Positions 8,378-17,588 of a DNA stretch of 64,000 bases are shown one piece after another. The stretch's first letter is position 1. Each line of letters begins with the position of its first letter. The translations under genes and the position numbers were made by a program. Source of the DNA: an uncultured Acidobacteriia bacterium. Lineage in GTDB: Bacteria > Acidobacteriota > Terriglobia > Bryobacterales > Bryobacteraceae. The notes beneath the pieces were generated by a model, which was given only the letters and a program-made list of their open reading frames with translations, did no database searches and was not told where the DNA came from. Where the stretch lies: contig CAINNJ010000025.1 of the NCBI GenBank assembly GCA_903851195.1, positions 248,001 to 312,000 on the forward strand, read 5' to 3'.

Positions 8378-11300
8378 ATGCGTCTTTTCCGCACGGTCTT
8401 CGCGTTCCCGTTTCTGATGGCTGCTCCCTTGTTCGCCGCGACCTTCGGGACCGTGGTGGCTCCTCCCGGGGGCGCGTCCTACGCGGACATCGTGCTGGAC
8501 GAGGCTCGCACGCGCCTGTATCTGGTGAACAACGCGCTGAGCCGTGTGGACGTTTACAACTACAAAACCAGAGCGTTCCTGCCCTCGATTCCGACGGATG
8601 CGCAGCCGGTGTCGGCGGCGCTTTCGCGCGATGGCCGGTTCCTCTACGTTACCGCCTATCAGCCTCCGATTCTCGATATCGTCGATTTAAATGCCGGTCA
8701 GATCCAGGGAACCGGGCGCATTCCCCTGCCGGCGAATCCGGAAGGGGTGGCGGTGGGCGCCGATGGCCGGGTTCTGATCACGGCCGTGCCGACCACCGGA
8801 ACGGCGAACAGCCTGCTGATTTACGACCCCTCGCCCGCGGCGGCGAACACAATCGCCAACGTTCCGGTTGTGCCTCCCGCCTCCACGCCACCTGTGCTGC
8901 CCGCTCCCTCGGGACGCATCTATGCGTCGTACCGCAGCCGCTTGCTCGCCACGCCCGATGGCAAGTGGATCGTAGGCGTCAACGGAACCAGCGCCACGGC
9001 CAAAGTGGTTTTCTTATATGAATCCGCCTCGGGGACCGTTTTAAGAAGCCGTTCGGTGACGAATTTGTCCACGTCGCTTGCCATCACGGCGGACGGCTCG
9101 AAATTCATGGCGGGCTCCACGCTGTTCGACTCCCAGACCCTGCAGGTGCTCGCGCAGGAGAACACGTCGAACGCGCCGTTTACGTTTCTCGCCATCGGCC
9201 CGGCGGCCACCGGAACCGCTGTATTCAACACCCAACTCAATCAGGGCGGCAGCGTTTTCGCGCCGGACGGCTCGGCGCTCTACGCGGCCTTCAACACGGC
9301 GCCCCTGCTTTCCACCAACCCCAACGTCCGCGAATTCATGGTGAACGATCCGGACAATCTGCTGATCACCATGGGGCTGCAGCTCCCGGAAAATCTGGCC
9401 GGCAAGATGGTGATCGACGGAGCCGGCGCCAATGTGTACGCCATCTCCGATTCCGGGTTCATTATTCTGCCGGTAGGCGCGATCAGCCAGTCGCCTCTCG
9501 CGGTTCCGCAGAGCTCGTCCGTGCTGCTGATTAACGATATCTGCGGCGTTTTCAAGGGAAGTTCGGCGGTGGATGGTTTCGACAACGCCGGACGAGGCAG
9601 GTTCACGGTCGGTCTGACGGTTCTTCCAAACGTGGGCGGGGGCGGCGGCTTCCCCGGCCAGCCCGGACAACCCGCGGTCAATGTGCCGGCGCCTGCTTTC
9701 ACGGTCGCCAACACGGGCAACACGCCGTCCGTGACATTCCGGTACAACACCGCGAACGCCACCAGTCCCGGCACCGCCGGACCGACGAATTACATCGTGA
9801 GTTCGCCGGAGGCCGTGAATATTCCGGCCACCATTCACGTCTACCAGAACAACCGGGACTCCATCTCGTCCGGCACCCTGCTGCCGGTTCCGATCAACGC
9901 GACCACCACCGAAGGTCTGACCGATATCCTGCTCGATTCGGCGCGCCAGCGGATCTATATCGCGAACTCCGGGCTGAACCGCCTGGAAGTTTTCGATATC
10001 AGGACCCAGAAGTTTCTCGCGCCCATCAAAGTGGGCCAGTTGCCGCACGCCATGGCTCTTGCGTCGGACGGCAACACCCTCTACGTCGCCAATTCCGGCG
10101 GCGAATCGGTCTCCATCGTCGATCTGAGCCGGGGAGTCCTGTCCGGGCGCGTCGCGTTTCCCGCCTTTCCGTTTAACGCGGCGGTCAATATCGCCAATCC
10201 GGTTTCCATCGCGATGAGCGGTCGGGGTCCCCTGTTCGTCATGTCGGACGGCTCATTCTGGAAGATTTCGGGCAATCTGGCCCTGCCGAAAACGCTGAGT
10301 TCCACCATTTTCGGGACTTCGAAGACGATTCCGGGCGGGAATCCGACCCAGTGGTCGATGGCGGCGACTCCCGGCGGCGAGTACGTCCTGGTCGTCAACG
10401 GCGCCGGAACCGAGTACCTTTACGACTACACGGTGGACGATTTCACGATCACCAAAAGCCTCGGCCTCACCGGCTACATCGGGGCGGTCACGGCGGGTCC
10501 ACAGGGTCGCTATTACTCGGTCGGCGGTACCATTCTGAACGCCTCACTCACGCCGGTTTCGACGAGCACCAGCGGGCTTTCCCCGACAAATCGCCTGGTT
10601 CCGGCCGTCACGGCCATTTCCGCCAATCAGGTGGCGATGTTCACCGTGCCGGTCCGGACCAACTCGAACACGCCCGCGACGGATGCGGGACTGGTCGAAA
10701 TCTACGACACGAACACCGGGGCCTCGGCGGGGAGCGCCGCCACGCTGGAAGGTCCCTCCACTGCGGTCACGGGCGCCGCGCGGGCTTCCGTCTTCAGCCG
10801 CACGATCGCGTACGACTCCACCGCCTCGACGGCATACGTTCTCACCGACACCGGTTTATCGATCGTCAAAGTAACTCCCGCGGCCAGCAACGCGGCGCTG
10901 CGTCCGACCATCAACACCGGCGGGATCGTCAGCGCGGGGGACAATTCCCCCGGCATCGCACCCGGAGAAATCGTCTCTATTTTCGGGAAGAATTTCGGCT
11001 CCGGCCAGACCGCCACCGTGCCGCTGCCGACTTTGCTGGGCGGTGTCTGCGTCACCCTGAACAACGTTCCCCTGCCCCTCAGCATGGCGTCCACGGGCCA
11101 GATTAATGCCCAGATTCCGGTCACCCTCGCGGCGGGCAAGTATCCCCTGCTGATCCGCTCCATCGATAATCAGGCGATTTCCGCGAGCACCACTGTCACG
11201 ATTTCGAAATATGCGCCGGCGGTGATGGTGGGCGCCGACGGGCAAGCCGCGATCCTGCACGCGAACGGGCAGTTCGTGAACCGGAACAAGCCCGCCAACC

Positions 11301-11620
11301 GCGACGAGACGCTGCTGATCTACGCGACCGGGCTCGGCGTGACCCACGGCGGAACGGTAACTACCGGCAATGCCGCGCCGGCGAATCCCCTGGCCGTCAC
11401 GGATGCCGTGCAGGTCTTTTTCGGGAATCCGCTCTACAAACAGGCCGCTATGATCGTGCATTCCAGCACACTTGTGCCCGGCATGATCGGCATCGCCCAG
11501 ATCTCCATCACGGTTCCGGGATTTCACGAAAAAGGCTCGGCGCTTCCGGTGACCATTAAAATCGGCGGCGTGAGCAGTTCCGTTACGGGAGCGCTGGCTC
11601 CCTATGTTTCGGTCAACTGA
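8378..11620 (+). CDS. Secreted YVTN/NHL-type beta-propeller protein with Solibacter C-terminal domain (TIGR03437)
   Basis: 1080 residues. The chosen ATG gives a proper signal peptide (MRLFRTVFAFPFLMAAPLFA); the longer upstream frame does not. Two blocks of YVTN-like propeller repeats (ARTRLYLVNNALSRVDVYN near the start; ARQRIYIANSGLNRLEVFD and GNTLYVANSGGESVSIVDL in the middle) are followed, over the last ~240 residues, by the Solibacter-specific C-terminal module: SPGIAPGEIVSIFGKNFG, GQINAQIPV, LLIYATGLG and QISITVPG. Probably extracellular or surface-attached and involved in binding; no catalytic motif is seen. TIGR03437 is a strong lineage marker. Confidence 0.88.
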   Translation: MRLFRTVFAFPFLMAAPLFAATFGTVVAPPGGASYADIVLDEARTRLYLVNNALSRVDVYNYKTRAFLPSIPTDAQPVSAALSRDGRFLYVTAYQPPILDIVDLNAGQIQGTGRIPLPANPEGVAVGADGRVLITAVPTTGTANSLLIYDPSPAAANTIANVPVVPPASTPPVLPAPSGRIYASYRSRLLATPDGKWIVGVNGTSATAKVVFLYESASGTVLRSRSVTNLSTSLAITADGSKFMAGSTLFDSQTLQVLAQENTSNAPFTFLAIGPAATGTAVFNTQLNQGGSVFAPDGSALYAAFNTAPLLSTNPNVREFMVNDPDNLLITMGLQLPENLAGKMVIDGAGANVYAISDSGFIILPVGAISQSPLAVPQSSSVLLINDICGVFKGSSAVDGFDNAGRGRFTVGLTVLPNVGGGGGFPGQPGQPAVNVPAPAFTVANTGNTPSVTFRYNTANATSPGTAGPTNYIVSSPEAVNIPATIHVYQNNRDSISSGTLLPVPINATTTEGLTDILLDSARQRIYIANSGLNRLEVFDIRTQKFLAPIKVGQLPHAMALASDGNTLYVANSGGESVSIVDLSRGVLSGRVAFPAFPFNAAVNIANPVSIAMSGRGPLFVMSDGSFWKISGNLALPKTLSSTIFGTSKTIPGGNPTQWSMAATPGGEYVLVVNGAGTEYLYDYTVDDFTITKSLGLTGYIGAVTAGPQGRYYSVGGTILNASLTPVSTSTSGLSPTNRLVPAVTAISANQVAMFTVPVRTNSNTPATDAGLVEIYDTNTGASAGSAATLEGPSTAVTGAARASVFSRTIAYDSTASTAYVLTDTGLSIVKVTPAASNAALRPTINTGGIVSAGDNSPGIAPGEIVSIFGKNFGSGQTATVPLPTLLGGVCVTLNNVPLPLSMASTGQINAQIPVTLAAGKYPLLIRSIDNQAISASTTVTISKYAPAVMVGADGQAAILHANGQFVNRNKPANRDETLLIYATGLGVTHGGTVTTGNAAPANPLAVTDAVQVFFGNPLYKQAAMIVHSSTLVPGMIGIAQISITVPGFHEKGSALPVTIKIGGVSSSVTGALAPYVSVN

Positions 11621-11732
11621 ACCGGTTTGACGGCGCGTTTTAATCTGTTTCAAAGCGGTGCTATTTCGGACTTTTTCGGGTAGAATGCCCCGTTCCTCGT
11701 GATTTTGTAGCACAATATAGAAGGTCAAAAGT

Positions 11733-14081
11733 ATGCGATTTCTGGCAGTTGCGCTCGCCGCCCTCACCCTTGTCTCGTGCAATCGGGATCCCAATTATCT
11801 GAAACAGAGGTACCTGGAAAGCGGAAAGAAGTACTACGATGCAGGCCGCTACCGCGAAGCATCGATTATGTTCCGCAAGGCGATCGACAAAGATCGCCGG
11901 TACGGCGACGCCTACTACAACTGGGCTCTGACGAACCTGAAAACGAATCAGATTGCCAATGCGGTTCCCGCGCTGCGTCGCGCCGTGGAACTTCTGAAGC
12001 CGGGCACGGCCGATTCCGACGATGCCATTCTGAAACTTTCGGAAATCATGGTGGTCGCCGCGCAGTCGCAGGAACGCAACGAACAGATCGTAAAAGAAGT
12101 TACCGATTACACCGCGGGCCTGCTCAAGCGCAACCCCAAATCGTGGCAGGGCCTCAAGCTTTCGGGCGATCTGGACATGCTCGACACGGTGGCCAAATAC
12201 CGGAAAGCGCAGACGGTCGAGGCCAAGGCGGCTCTCGGGAAAGCGGTGATGGACTACCGGTCCGCCCTGTCTTCCAAACCGGGCGACTACATCATTACGC
12301 TCGCGCTAGGCCGGACTCTTGTCCTCGACGGAGAAACGGCAGAAGCGGAGAACCTGTTCCGGAGCCTGGTCGCGAAAGACAAGACGAATCTCAGCGGCGT
12401 CTACGATCTCTACAGACTGTACATCGGCATGCGGCGGTTCCCCGAAGCCGAAACGCTGCTGAAGACCAGCGTTAAGGATAATCCCAAAGACACCTCGCTC
12501 CGCCTCGAACTGGCGCGGTTTTACTTCGGCACCAACAACCGGGACAGCCTGATTGCGCTGCTGAACCAGATGAAGGCGAATCTGAAAGACTTCCCCGAAG
12601 CCTACATGCAGGCCGGCGACTTCTTCCTTCGCGTGAATCAGTTCGATGAGGCGATCCGTCAGTACGAAGAAGGCGTCCAAAAAGATCCGAAGCAGAAGAA
12701 CACCTATCTGAAGCACGAGATCGAAGCGTATGTGCGCCAGAACAAACTCGACCTTGCCCGCGCCAAGAACGACGAGATTCTCAAGTCGGATCCGAAAGAT
12801 CCGGAAGCGCGTGGCCTGAAAGCGACCTTCCTGCTCGATAAGGGCGAGGTGACGCAGGCCATGACGGAACTGCAATCCGTGGTGACCGCCAAACCGAACA
12901 ACTTCGTGGCGCGTTTCAACCTGGGACGAGCCCACTTTGCCCGCGGCGAGTATGAGCAGGCCCGGCAGGAGTTCGACAAAGCGATCGAACTGCGCCCGGA
13001 CTATCTCCCCGCCCGCCTGGCACAGACGCAGGTGGCGTTGCTGCGCGGCGATTTCGACTCGGCCGTTCGCTATTCGGACGAAATTCTCCGCGTCAATCCG
13101 AACAACGTGCAGGGCCGCGTGATGAAGGCCGCGGCCTTCCAGCGCCTGAATAAATTCGCGGAAGCCCGCGCGCTGCTGACTCCGGTGATTGAAAAGAACC
13201 CCACGCAGGTGGAAGCGCTGCTGGAACTGGCCGTTCTCGATCTGAACGAGAAGAAGAACAAAGAAGCGATCGAATACTTCCAGAGAGCCTACGCCGCCGC
13301 GCCGGGAAATATCCGGGGACTGCTCGGAATTTCGAAAGCGTACCTCGCCGATGGCCAGATCGAGAAATCGGTCGAAATCGTGCGGGCGGAAGCCGCGAAG
13401 AACCCGGAGAGAGCCGATCTCCTTCGCGAACTCGGCAATTCGCAGATGTCGGCCGGGCACTTCGACGAGGCCGTTTCGAGCTATCAGAATCTGCTCTCGA
13501 AATCGAAGGATCCCCGTCTGCAGGCGGACGTGTGGAGCCGCATCGCGCAGTCCTATCGCTATAAGGGCGACGTGCAGCATGCCGTGGAAGCGCTCGAAAA
13601 GGCGCACCAGGGAATGCCCGACAACAGCAACATTCTGACGAATCTGGCAATGCTCTATGAAGAGATCGGCAGAAACGACATCGCCAAAAAAGACTACGAA
13701 CTGGCCATCAAGCTCGACGCGAACAACGCCTACGCGCTGAACAACCTGGCTTATCTGATCTCGGAGAGCAACGGCGACCTGAATCTCGCGCTGTCCTACG
13801 CGCAGACGGCCAAGCAGAAACTGCCGAACTTCAACGAAATCACCGATACCCTCGGCTGGATTCTGCTGAAGAAGAACCTCACCGACAGCGCGATCGACAA
13901 CTTCCGGAGTCTGGTTGTGCAGGCCCCGCAGAACCCGGTCTACCATTACCATTACGCCATGGCGCTGAATCAGAAGGGCGAGCGGGACAACGCGCGCAAG
14001 GAATGCCAGGCCGCGCTCGCGAACCGGCCCACGAAGACGCAGGAGTCGGATATCCGGCAGTTGATGTCGAAAATCGGCTAA
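11733..14081 (+). CDS. TPR-repeat lipoprotein
   Basis: 782 residues with a lipoprotein signal (LTLVS-C, Cys16) and at least a dozen tetratricopeptide repeats covering nearly the whole chain, for example AGRYREASIMFRKAIDKD, NFVARFNLGRAHFARGEYEQ and NAYALNNLAYLISESNGDL. TPR lipoproteins of this size act as periplasmic or outer-membrane scaffolds, often in polysaccharide export or envelope assembly; no partner gene is adjacent. A TAGAAT box (11681-11686) 46 bases upstream is a plausible -10. The gene ends at a strong terminator. Confidence 0.88.
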   Translation: MRFLAVALAALTLVSCNRDPNYLKQRYLESGKKYYDAGRYREASIMFRKAIDKDRRYGDAYYNWALTNLKTNQIANAVPALRRAVELLKPGTADSDDAILKLSEIMVVAAQSQERNEQIVKEVTDYTAGLLKRNPKSWQGLKLSGDLDMLDTVAKYRKAQTVEAKAALGKAVMDYRSALSSKPGDYIITLALGRTLVLDGETAEAENLFRSLVAKDKTNLSGVYDLYRLYIGMRRFPEAETLLKTSVKDNPKDTSLRLELARFYFGTNNRDSLIALLNQMKANLKDFPEAYMQAGDFFLRVNQFDEAIRQYEEGVQKDPKQKNTYLKHEIEAYVRQNKLDLARAKNDEILKSDPKDPEARGLKATFLLDKGEVTQAMTELQSVVTAKPNNFVARFNLGRAHFARGEYEQARQEFDKAIELRPDYLPARLAQTQVALLRGDFDSAVRYSDEILRVNPNNVQGRVMKAAAFQRLNKFAEARALLTPVIEKNPTQVEALLELAVLDLNEKKNKEAIEYFQRAYAAAPGNIRGLLGISKAYLADGQIEKSVEIVRAEAAKNPERADLLRELGNSQMSAGHFDEAVSSYQNLLSKSKDPRLQADVWSRIAQSYRYKGDVQHAVEALEKAHQGMPDNSNILTNLAMLYEEIGRNDIAKKDYELAIKLDANNAYALNNLAYLISESNGDLNLALSYAQTAKQKLPNFNEITDTLGWILLKKNLTDSAIDNFRSLVVQAPQNPVYHYHYAMALNQKGERDNARKECQAALANRPTKTQESDIRQLMSKIG

Positions 14082-14101
14082 CCCCGCTCACAACGGAAAA
14101 C

Positions 14102-14142
14102 GGGGAGGTTCCGGCCATTGGCGGTCGGAACCTCCCCTTTTT
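14102..14142 (+). terminator. Strong intrinsic terminator, probably bidirectional
   Basis: A 12-bp stem GGGGAGGTTCCG / CGGAACCTCCCC (14102-14113, 14126-14137) with a 12-base loop is followed by TTTTT. It ends the TPR gene and, read on the minus strand with a weaker T-run, also the sodA transcript. Confidence 0.88.
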
Positions 14143-14187
14143 GTTTGTGGCCTTTATATTTGTGCCGTGCCTGGCGCCGGCGAAGCT

Positions 14188-14799
14188 CTACGCTGCCGCG
14201 AAGCGCTTTTCGACTTCCGCCCAGTTCACGACACTCCAGAACGCGCCGATGTACTCGGGCCGGCGATTCTGGTACTTCAGGTAATAGGCGTGCTCCCAGA
14301 CGTCCAGACCCATCACGACGCTCTTGCCTTCCATGATCGGGCTGTCCTGGTTCGCGCTCGAGGTGATTTCCAGTTTCCCGCCGCTCTTCAGCAGCCAGGC
14401 CCAGCCGGAGCCGAAACGCGTGGTGGCCGCGGCATTGAACTTCTCTTTGAACGCATCGAAACTGCCGAAGGTGGCGTCGATCTCTTCCGCCAGTTTCCCG
14501 GACGGCTTGCCGCCTTCCGTCGCCGGAGCGAGAATCGTCCAGAACATGGAGTGATTCGCGTGGCCGCCGCCGTTGTTCCGAACCGCGGTCTTGATCGCAT
14601 CCGGAACGATCGCCAGATTATTGGCCAGCAGTTCCTCGATCGTCTTGTCGGCCAGTTCGGGCGCGGATTCCAGAGCCTTGTTCAGGTTCGTGACATACGC
14701 GTTGTGGTGTTTGCCGTGGTGGATCTCCATCGTCGCTTTGTCGATGTACGGTTCAAGGGCGTCAGTCGCGTAGGGCAGTGCGGGTAAAGTAAAAGCCAT
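14188..14799 (-). CDS. sodA: Superoxide dismutase, Mn-type (Fe/Mn family)
   Basis: 203 residues, start preceded by AAAAGGAG. The enzyme dismutes superoxide to hydrogen peroxide and oxygen. Metal ligands are seen in MEIHHGKHH (His27), [10 protein letters not shown] (His near 82) and [11 protein letters not shown] (Asp and His). The residues that separate the subtypes, [10 protein letters not shown] and SANQDSP, are of the manganese type; a cambialistic enzyme cannot be excluded. There is no signal peptide. It follows gatA by 61 bases and may be co-transcribed or have its own promoter. Confidence 0.95.
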   Translation of the reverse strand: MAFTLPALPYATDALEPYIDKATMEIHHGKHHNAYVTNLNKALESAPELADKTIEELLANNLAIVPDAIKTAVRNNGGGHANHSMFWTILAPATEGGKPSGKLAEEIDATFGSFDAFKEKFNAAATTRFGSGWAWLLKSGGKLEITSSANQDSPIMEGKSVVMGLDVWEHAYYLKYQNRRPEYIGAFWSVVNWAEVEKRFAAA

Positions 14800-14860
14800 T
14801 GTTTCTCCTTTTGTGTTGATGAATGAAGTCGCTGGTCCGATGCCGGCCTTTTTTGAAATG

Positions 14861-16291
14861 CTATCGTCTTTCGAAAGCGTCGGCGAGGCGGAACATTTTC
14901 TGCTCGTCGAAATGATTACAAAGAATCTGGAGGCCGACCGGCAAGCCCTCTCCGGTAGTCCCGCAGGGTACGCTCATGCACGGAATCCCGGCCAGGCTGC
15001 CGGTGATTGTGTAAATGTCGGACAGGTACATTTCCACCGGGTCGCTCATCTTTTCCCCGAGCCGGAAAGCCGGAAACGGAGAAACCGGCGCGATGATCGC
15101 GTCCAGAGATTCGAACGCCCGCGTGAAATCCTTCGAAATCAGGGCGCGCACCTTCTGGGCTTTGACGTAGTAGGCATCGTAATACCCGTGGCTCAGCACG
15201 TAGGTACCCAGCATGATGCGGCGCTTGACCTCGGCGCCGAAACCTTCGCCCCGGGTGTTCTGGTACATGCCGCTCAGGGTGTCGGATTTCGCGGACCGGC
15301 CCGTATAGCGTACGCCGTCGTACCGCGCCAGGTTGGAACTCGCTTCCGCGCAGCAGATGATGTAGTACGTGGCGATGGCGTAATCGGTGGCGGGCAGGCT
15401 GATCTCGCGGACCTCGCAGCCGAGCCCTTCCAGTTCCGTCACGGACCGGTTGATCAGCGCCGCCGTCTCCCCGCTGGCATGCTTCATGTACTCGACCGGG
15501 ATGCCCAGTTTCATGCCCCGAACCTCGCCGGTCAGGTGCGCCGCGTAGTTCGGCACCGGCGCGGCGGCACAGGTGGAATCGAGCGGATCCCGCCCGGCCA
15601 TCACCTCCAGCACGGTGGCCGCGTCCCTCACATTCCGGGCGAACGGCGCCACGTGATCGAGAGAACTGGCATAGGCGACCAGACCGTAGCGCGAAACACG
15701 GCCGTAAGTCGGCGTCACGCCCACAATGCCGCAGAAGGAAGCCGGCTGGCGGACCGAACCGCCGGTATCCGAACCTAACGAAACCACAGCCGTTCCCTGC
15801 GCCACCACGGCAGCCGAACCGCCGCTGGACCCGCCGGGCACGCGATCGGGAGCCACCGGATTTCGCACCGGACCGTAAGCGCTGTTTTCGTTCGACGACC
15901 CCATCGCGAACTCGTCGCAGTTGGTCTTGCCGATCAGGATGCCGCCCGCCGCTTCAATCCGCTCCACCGCCGTGGCGTCGTAAGGCGGAATGTAGTTCTC
16001 CAGCATCTTCGAGCCGCAGGTGGTGCGAACGCCTTTGGTGAGAATCACGTCCTTGACGCCGATCGGCACGCCGCCCAGCGGTCCGGGATCCTCTCCCGCC
16101 GCCAGTTGCCGGTCCACGTTTTCCGCGGCAGCCAGCGCCCGTTCCGGACAGAGGAGCAGATAAGCGTTGGTTTTCGGATTTTCGGCGGCGGCGAAATCGA
16201 GCGCGGCGCGGGTGAGTTCCACCGCCGTGAACTCTTTGTTCTTCAGTCCTTCGCGAACCGACGAAATGGTAAGCTGTGCCACCGGAATCAT
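14861..16291 (-). CDS. gatA: Asp-tRNA(Asn)/Glu-tRNA(Gln) amidotransferase subunit A
   Basis: 476 residues, the usual GatA length. The amidase-signature triad is visible as Lys80 (GVPIGVKD), cis-Ser155 ([11 protein letters not shown]) and the nucleophile Ser179 ([10 protein letters not shown]). GatA releases ammonia from glutamine and passes it to GatB to amidate Glu-tRNA(Gln) or Asp-tRNA(Asn). It is coupled to gatC by a 4-base overlap; gatB is not in the window. Confidence 0.95.
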   Translation of the reverse strand: MIPVAQLTISSVREGLKNKEFTAVELTRAALDFAAAENPKTNAYLLLCPERALAAAENVDRQLAAGEDPGPLGGVPIGVKDVILTKGVRTTCGSKMLENYIPPYDATAVERIEAAGGILIGKTNCDEFAMGSSNENSAYGPVRNPVAPDRVPGGSSGGSAAVVAQGTAVVSLGSDTGGSVRQPASFCGIVGVTPTYGRVSRYGLVAYASSLDHVAPFARNVRDAATVLEVMAGRDPLDSTCAAAPVPNYAAHLTGEVRGMKLGIPVEYMKHASGETAALINRSVTELEGLGCEVREISLPATDYAIATYYIICCAEASSNLARYDGVRYTGRSAKSDTLSGMYQNTRGEGFGAEVKRRIMLGTYVLSHGYYDAYYVKAQKVRALISKDFTRAFESLDAIIAPVSPFPAFRLGEKMSDPVEMYLSDIYTITGSLAGIPCMSVPCGTTGEGLPVGLQILCNHFDEQKMFRLADAFERR

Positions 16292-16587
16292 CGTTCGATC
16301 ACCTTCGGCACCTTGTAATAGCCGCCTGCCGTGACCGGAGCGTTCGCGACGGCGAGTTCGCTGCCGAGCGGCGCGCGCTCCACATCGGGACGCAGCGTGG
16401 CCGTGTCGCTCGCTTCATACAGCACCTGCGCCATGGGAGCGACGCCTTCCGTGTCGATCTCGGCCAGACGGTCCATCTGTTCGAGGATGCCGCCCAGATC
16501 GTGCACCATGCGGCCAATCTCTTCTTCGGTGAGTGTCAGATTCGCGAGATTCGCGACATATCGGACGTCGGTTTCGGTCAGCTTCAA
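16288..16587 (-). CDS. gatC: Asp/Glu-tRNA amidotransferase subunit C
   Basis: 99 residues, TTG start at 16587 with GAGGAA about 9 bases upstream. The N-terminus (VRYVANLANLTLTEEE) and the Asp-rich middle (LAEIDTEGVAPM) are typical of GatC, the small belt subunit that stabilises GatA and links it to GatB. Overlaps gatA by ATGA. Confidence 0.92.
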   Translation of the reverse strand: MKLTETDVRYVANLANLTLTEEEIGRMVHDLGGILEQMDRLAEIDTEGVAPMAQVLYEASDTATLRPDVERAPLGSELAVANAPVTAGGYYKVPKVIER

Positions 16588-16605
16588 AGTCTTGAGTTCC
16601 TCAGC

Positions 16606-16646
16606 GGGTTTGTCTCAGTGGGTTGTCTCAGTGTGGGTTTGTCTCA
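16606..16646 (-). repeat. Imperfect tandem repeat of GGGTT(T)GTCTCA, 3 copies
   Basis: Plus-strand units begin at 16606, 16620 and 16635. On the minus strand each reads TGAGACAA(A)CCC and the first is the stop codon of the DUF721 gene. The last coding codons (GAG ACG GCC) resemble the unit, so the array looks like a duplicated gene end placed between this gene and gatC. Confidence 0.85.
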
Positions 16647-17045
16647 GGCCGTCTCGCGGCGGCGCGCGTTGCGATAAATGCGGCGCATGCCGGGATCCCG
16701 AATATCGCGCGAGTCGTCGGAAAGATCCACCAGAGCCGGCAGCGTTTCCCGCTGCGGTTCGCGGCGCGGCGGCATGACGCGGAATTCCAGTTCACCCACG
16801 ATATCGGGGCCAATCGCCTTCCGCACGTTTTGCAGAATCTGAAACCGCAGACCCCAGAGATTCTTGCGCCACGTCTCGTCTTCCACTTCCACCACGAGTT
16901 TATTGCGAACCAGTTTCACCGCGCGCGTGCGCTCCGCCAGCCGCTTGCCCACCGCCTTCTTCCAGGCTCCGCAGGCAATGCGCTCTCCCGTGATGAGGTC
17001 GGACGCGCCACTCCACTGGGCGATGATGCGGCTGGCCTGATCCAT
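16644..17045 (-). CDS. DUF721 (DciA-like) protein
   Basis: 133 residues. The N-terminal 95 residues have the DUF721 pattern: a helix before ACGAWKKAVGKRLAERT, then KLVVEVEDETWRKNL and LQNVRKAIG. DciA proteins load the replicative helicase DnaB in bacteria without DnaC; orthologs often lack a long C-terminal tail, whereas here the tail is charged and low in complexity. It lies upstream of gatC and downstream of the atp genes, from which a terminator separates it. Confidence 0.75.
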   Translation of the reverse strand: MDQASRIIAQWSGASDLITGERIACGAWKKAVGKRLAERTRAVKLVRNKLVVEVEDETWRKNLWGLRFQILQNVRKAIGPDIVGELEFRVMPPRREPQRETLPALVDLSDDSRDIRDPGMRRIYRNARRRETA

Positions 17046-17058
17046 AGGGTCGAAGGGG

Positions 17059-17088
17059 TAGGTGAACGCTAACTAGGTGAACGCTATC
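17059..17088. repeat. 15-bp tandem duplication in the DUF721 gene leader
   Basis: TAGGTGAACGCTAAC (17059-17073) and TAGGTGAACGCTATC (17074-17088) lie just before the DUF721 start codon (17045, minus). No binding site is recognised in it. Confidence 0.9.
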
Positions 17089-17110
17089 GATGATACCAAA
17101 GGCGGGACGC

Positions 17111-17152
17111 AAAAATGGCGCGGCGGCGAACGGAAAGCTCGCGACCGCGCCA
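17111..17152 (-). terminator. Intrinsic terminator of the atp F0 operon
   Basis: On the minus strand TGGCGCGG pairs with CCGCGCCA, with an inner stem GCGAGC/GTTCGC, and TTTTTG follows. It lies 23 bases after the atpE stop. Confidence 0.82.
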
Positions 17153-17174
17153 CTCCGGAATCACAACGCCAAGA

Positions 17175-17486
17175 CTACTGGACTTTAACGAAGATGATGG
17201 CGAACGTGTAGAGCGCCAGGGATTCGATCAGAACCAGACCAAGGATAAGCGCAAAACGGATAGCCGGGGCAGCCGCGGGATTGCGCGCCATGCCTTCGGC
17301 GGCGCCGGAAACGGCTTTGCCCTGACCGAGGGCGCAGAGGCCGGAAGCGATCGCCATGGAGAAGCCGGCGGTCACGGGAACCCACGGATTGCCGCCGCCC
17401 GAAGTGGTCGCGGCGCCGCCCTGGGCGAACATCGGAATCGCGAGGAACATCATCGCGATCATCAGGAAAAACATCTTTGTCTTCAT
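17175..17486 (-). CDS. atpE: F0F1 ATP synthase subunit c with cleavable-looking N-terminus
   Basis: 103 residues, AAGGAG 9 bases before ATG. Residues 1-22 look like a signal peptide (cut near FAQ), then a Gly-rich linker and the two helices of the c-ring hairpin. Helix 1 has the GxGxG-type stretch ending GAAEGMARNP; helix 2 holds the ion-carrying Glu88 in VLIESLALYT. Gln55, Glu88, Ser89 and Tyr93 fall at the same spacing as the sodium ligands Q32, E65, S66 and Y70 of Ilyobacter tartaricus, although T67 is replaced by Leu90. Last gene of the F0 operon. Confidence 0.93.
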   Translation of the reverse strand: MKTKMFFLMIAMMFLAIPMFAQGGAATTSGGGNPWVPVTAGFSMAIASGLCALGQGKAVSGAAEGMARNPAAAPAIRFALILGLVLIESLALYTFAIIFVKVQ

Positions 17487-17588
17487 TTTTGTTGCTCCTT
17501 ATGAGAATCGTTTTCCGGAGGTGGTTGCGTTCCTCGCCTGGGGGCGGGAGGCCTCACGCGGAAAACGGCATTAAGCCGGATAAAAAAT

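Noticed and set aside
12306-13952. 548-codon antisense frame over the TPR gene
   Set aside because: Follows TPR repeat periodicity of the real gene; no family features.
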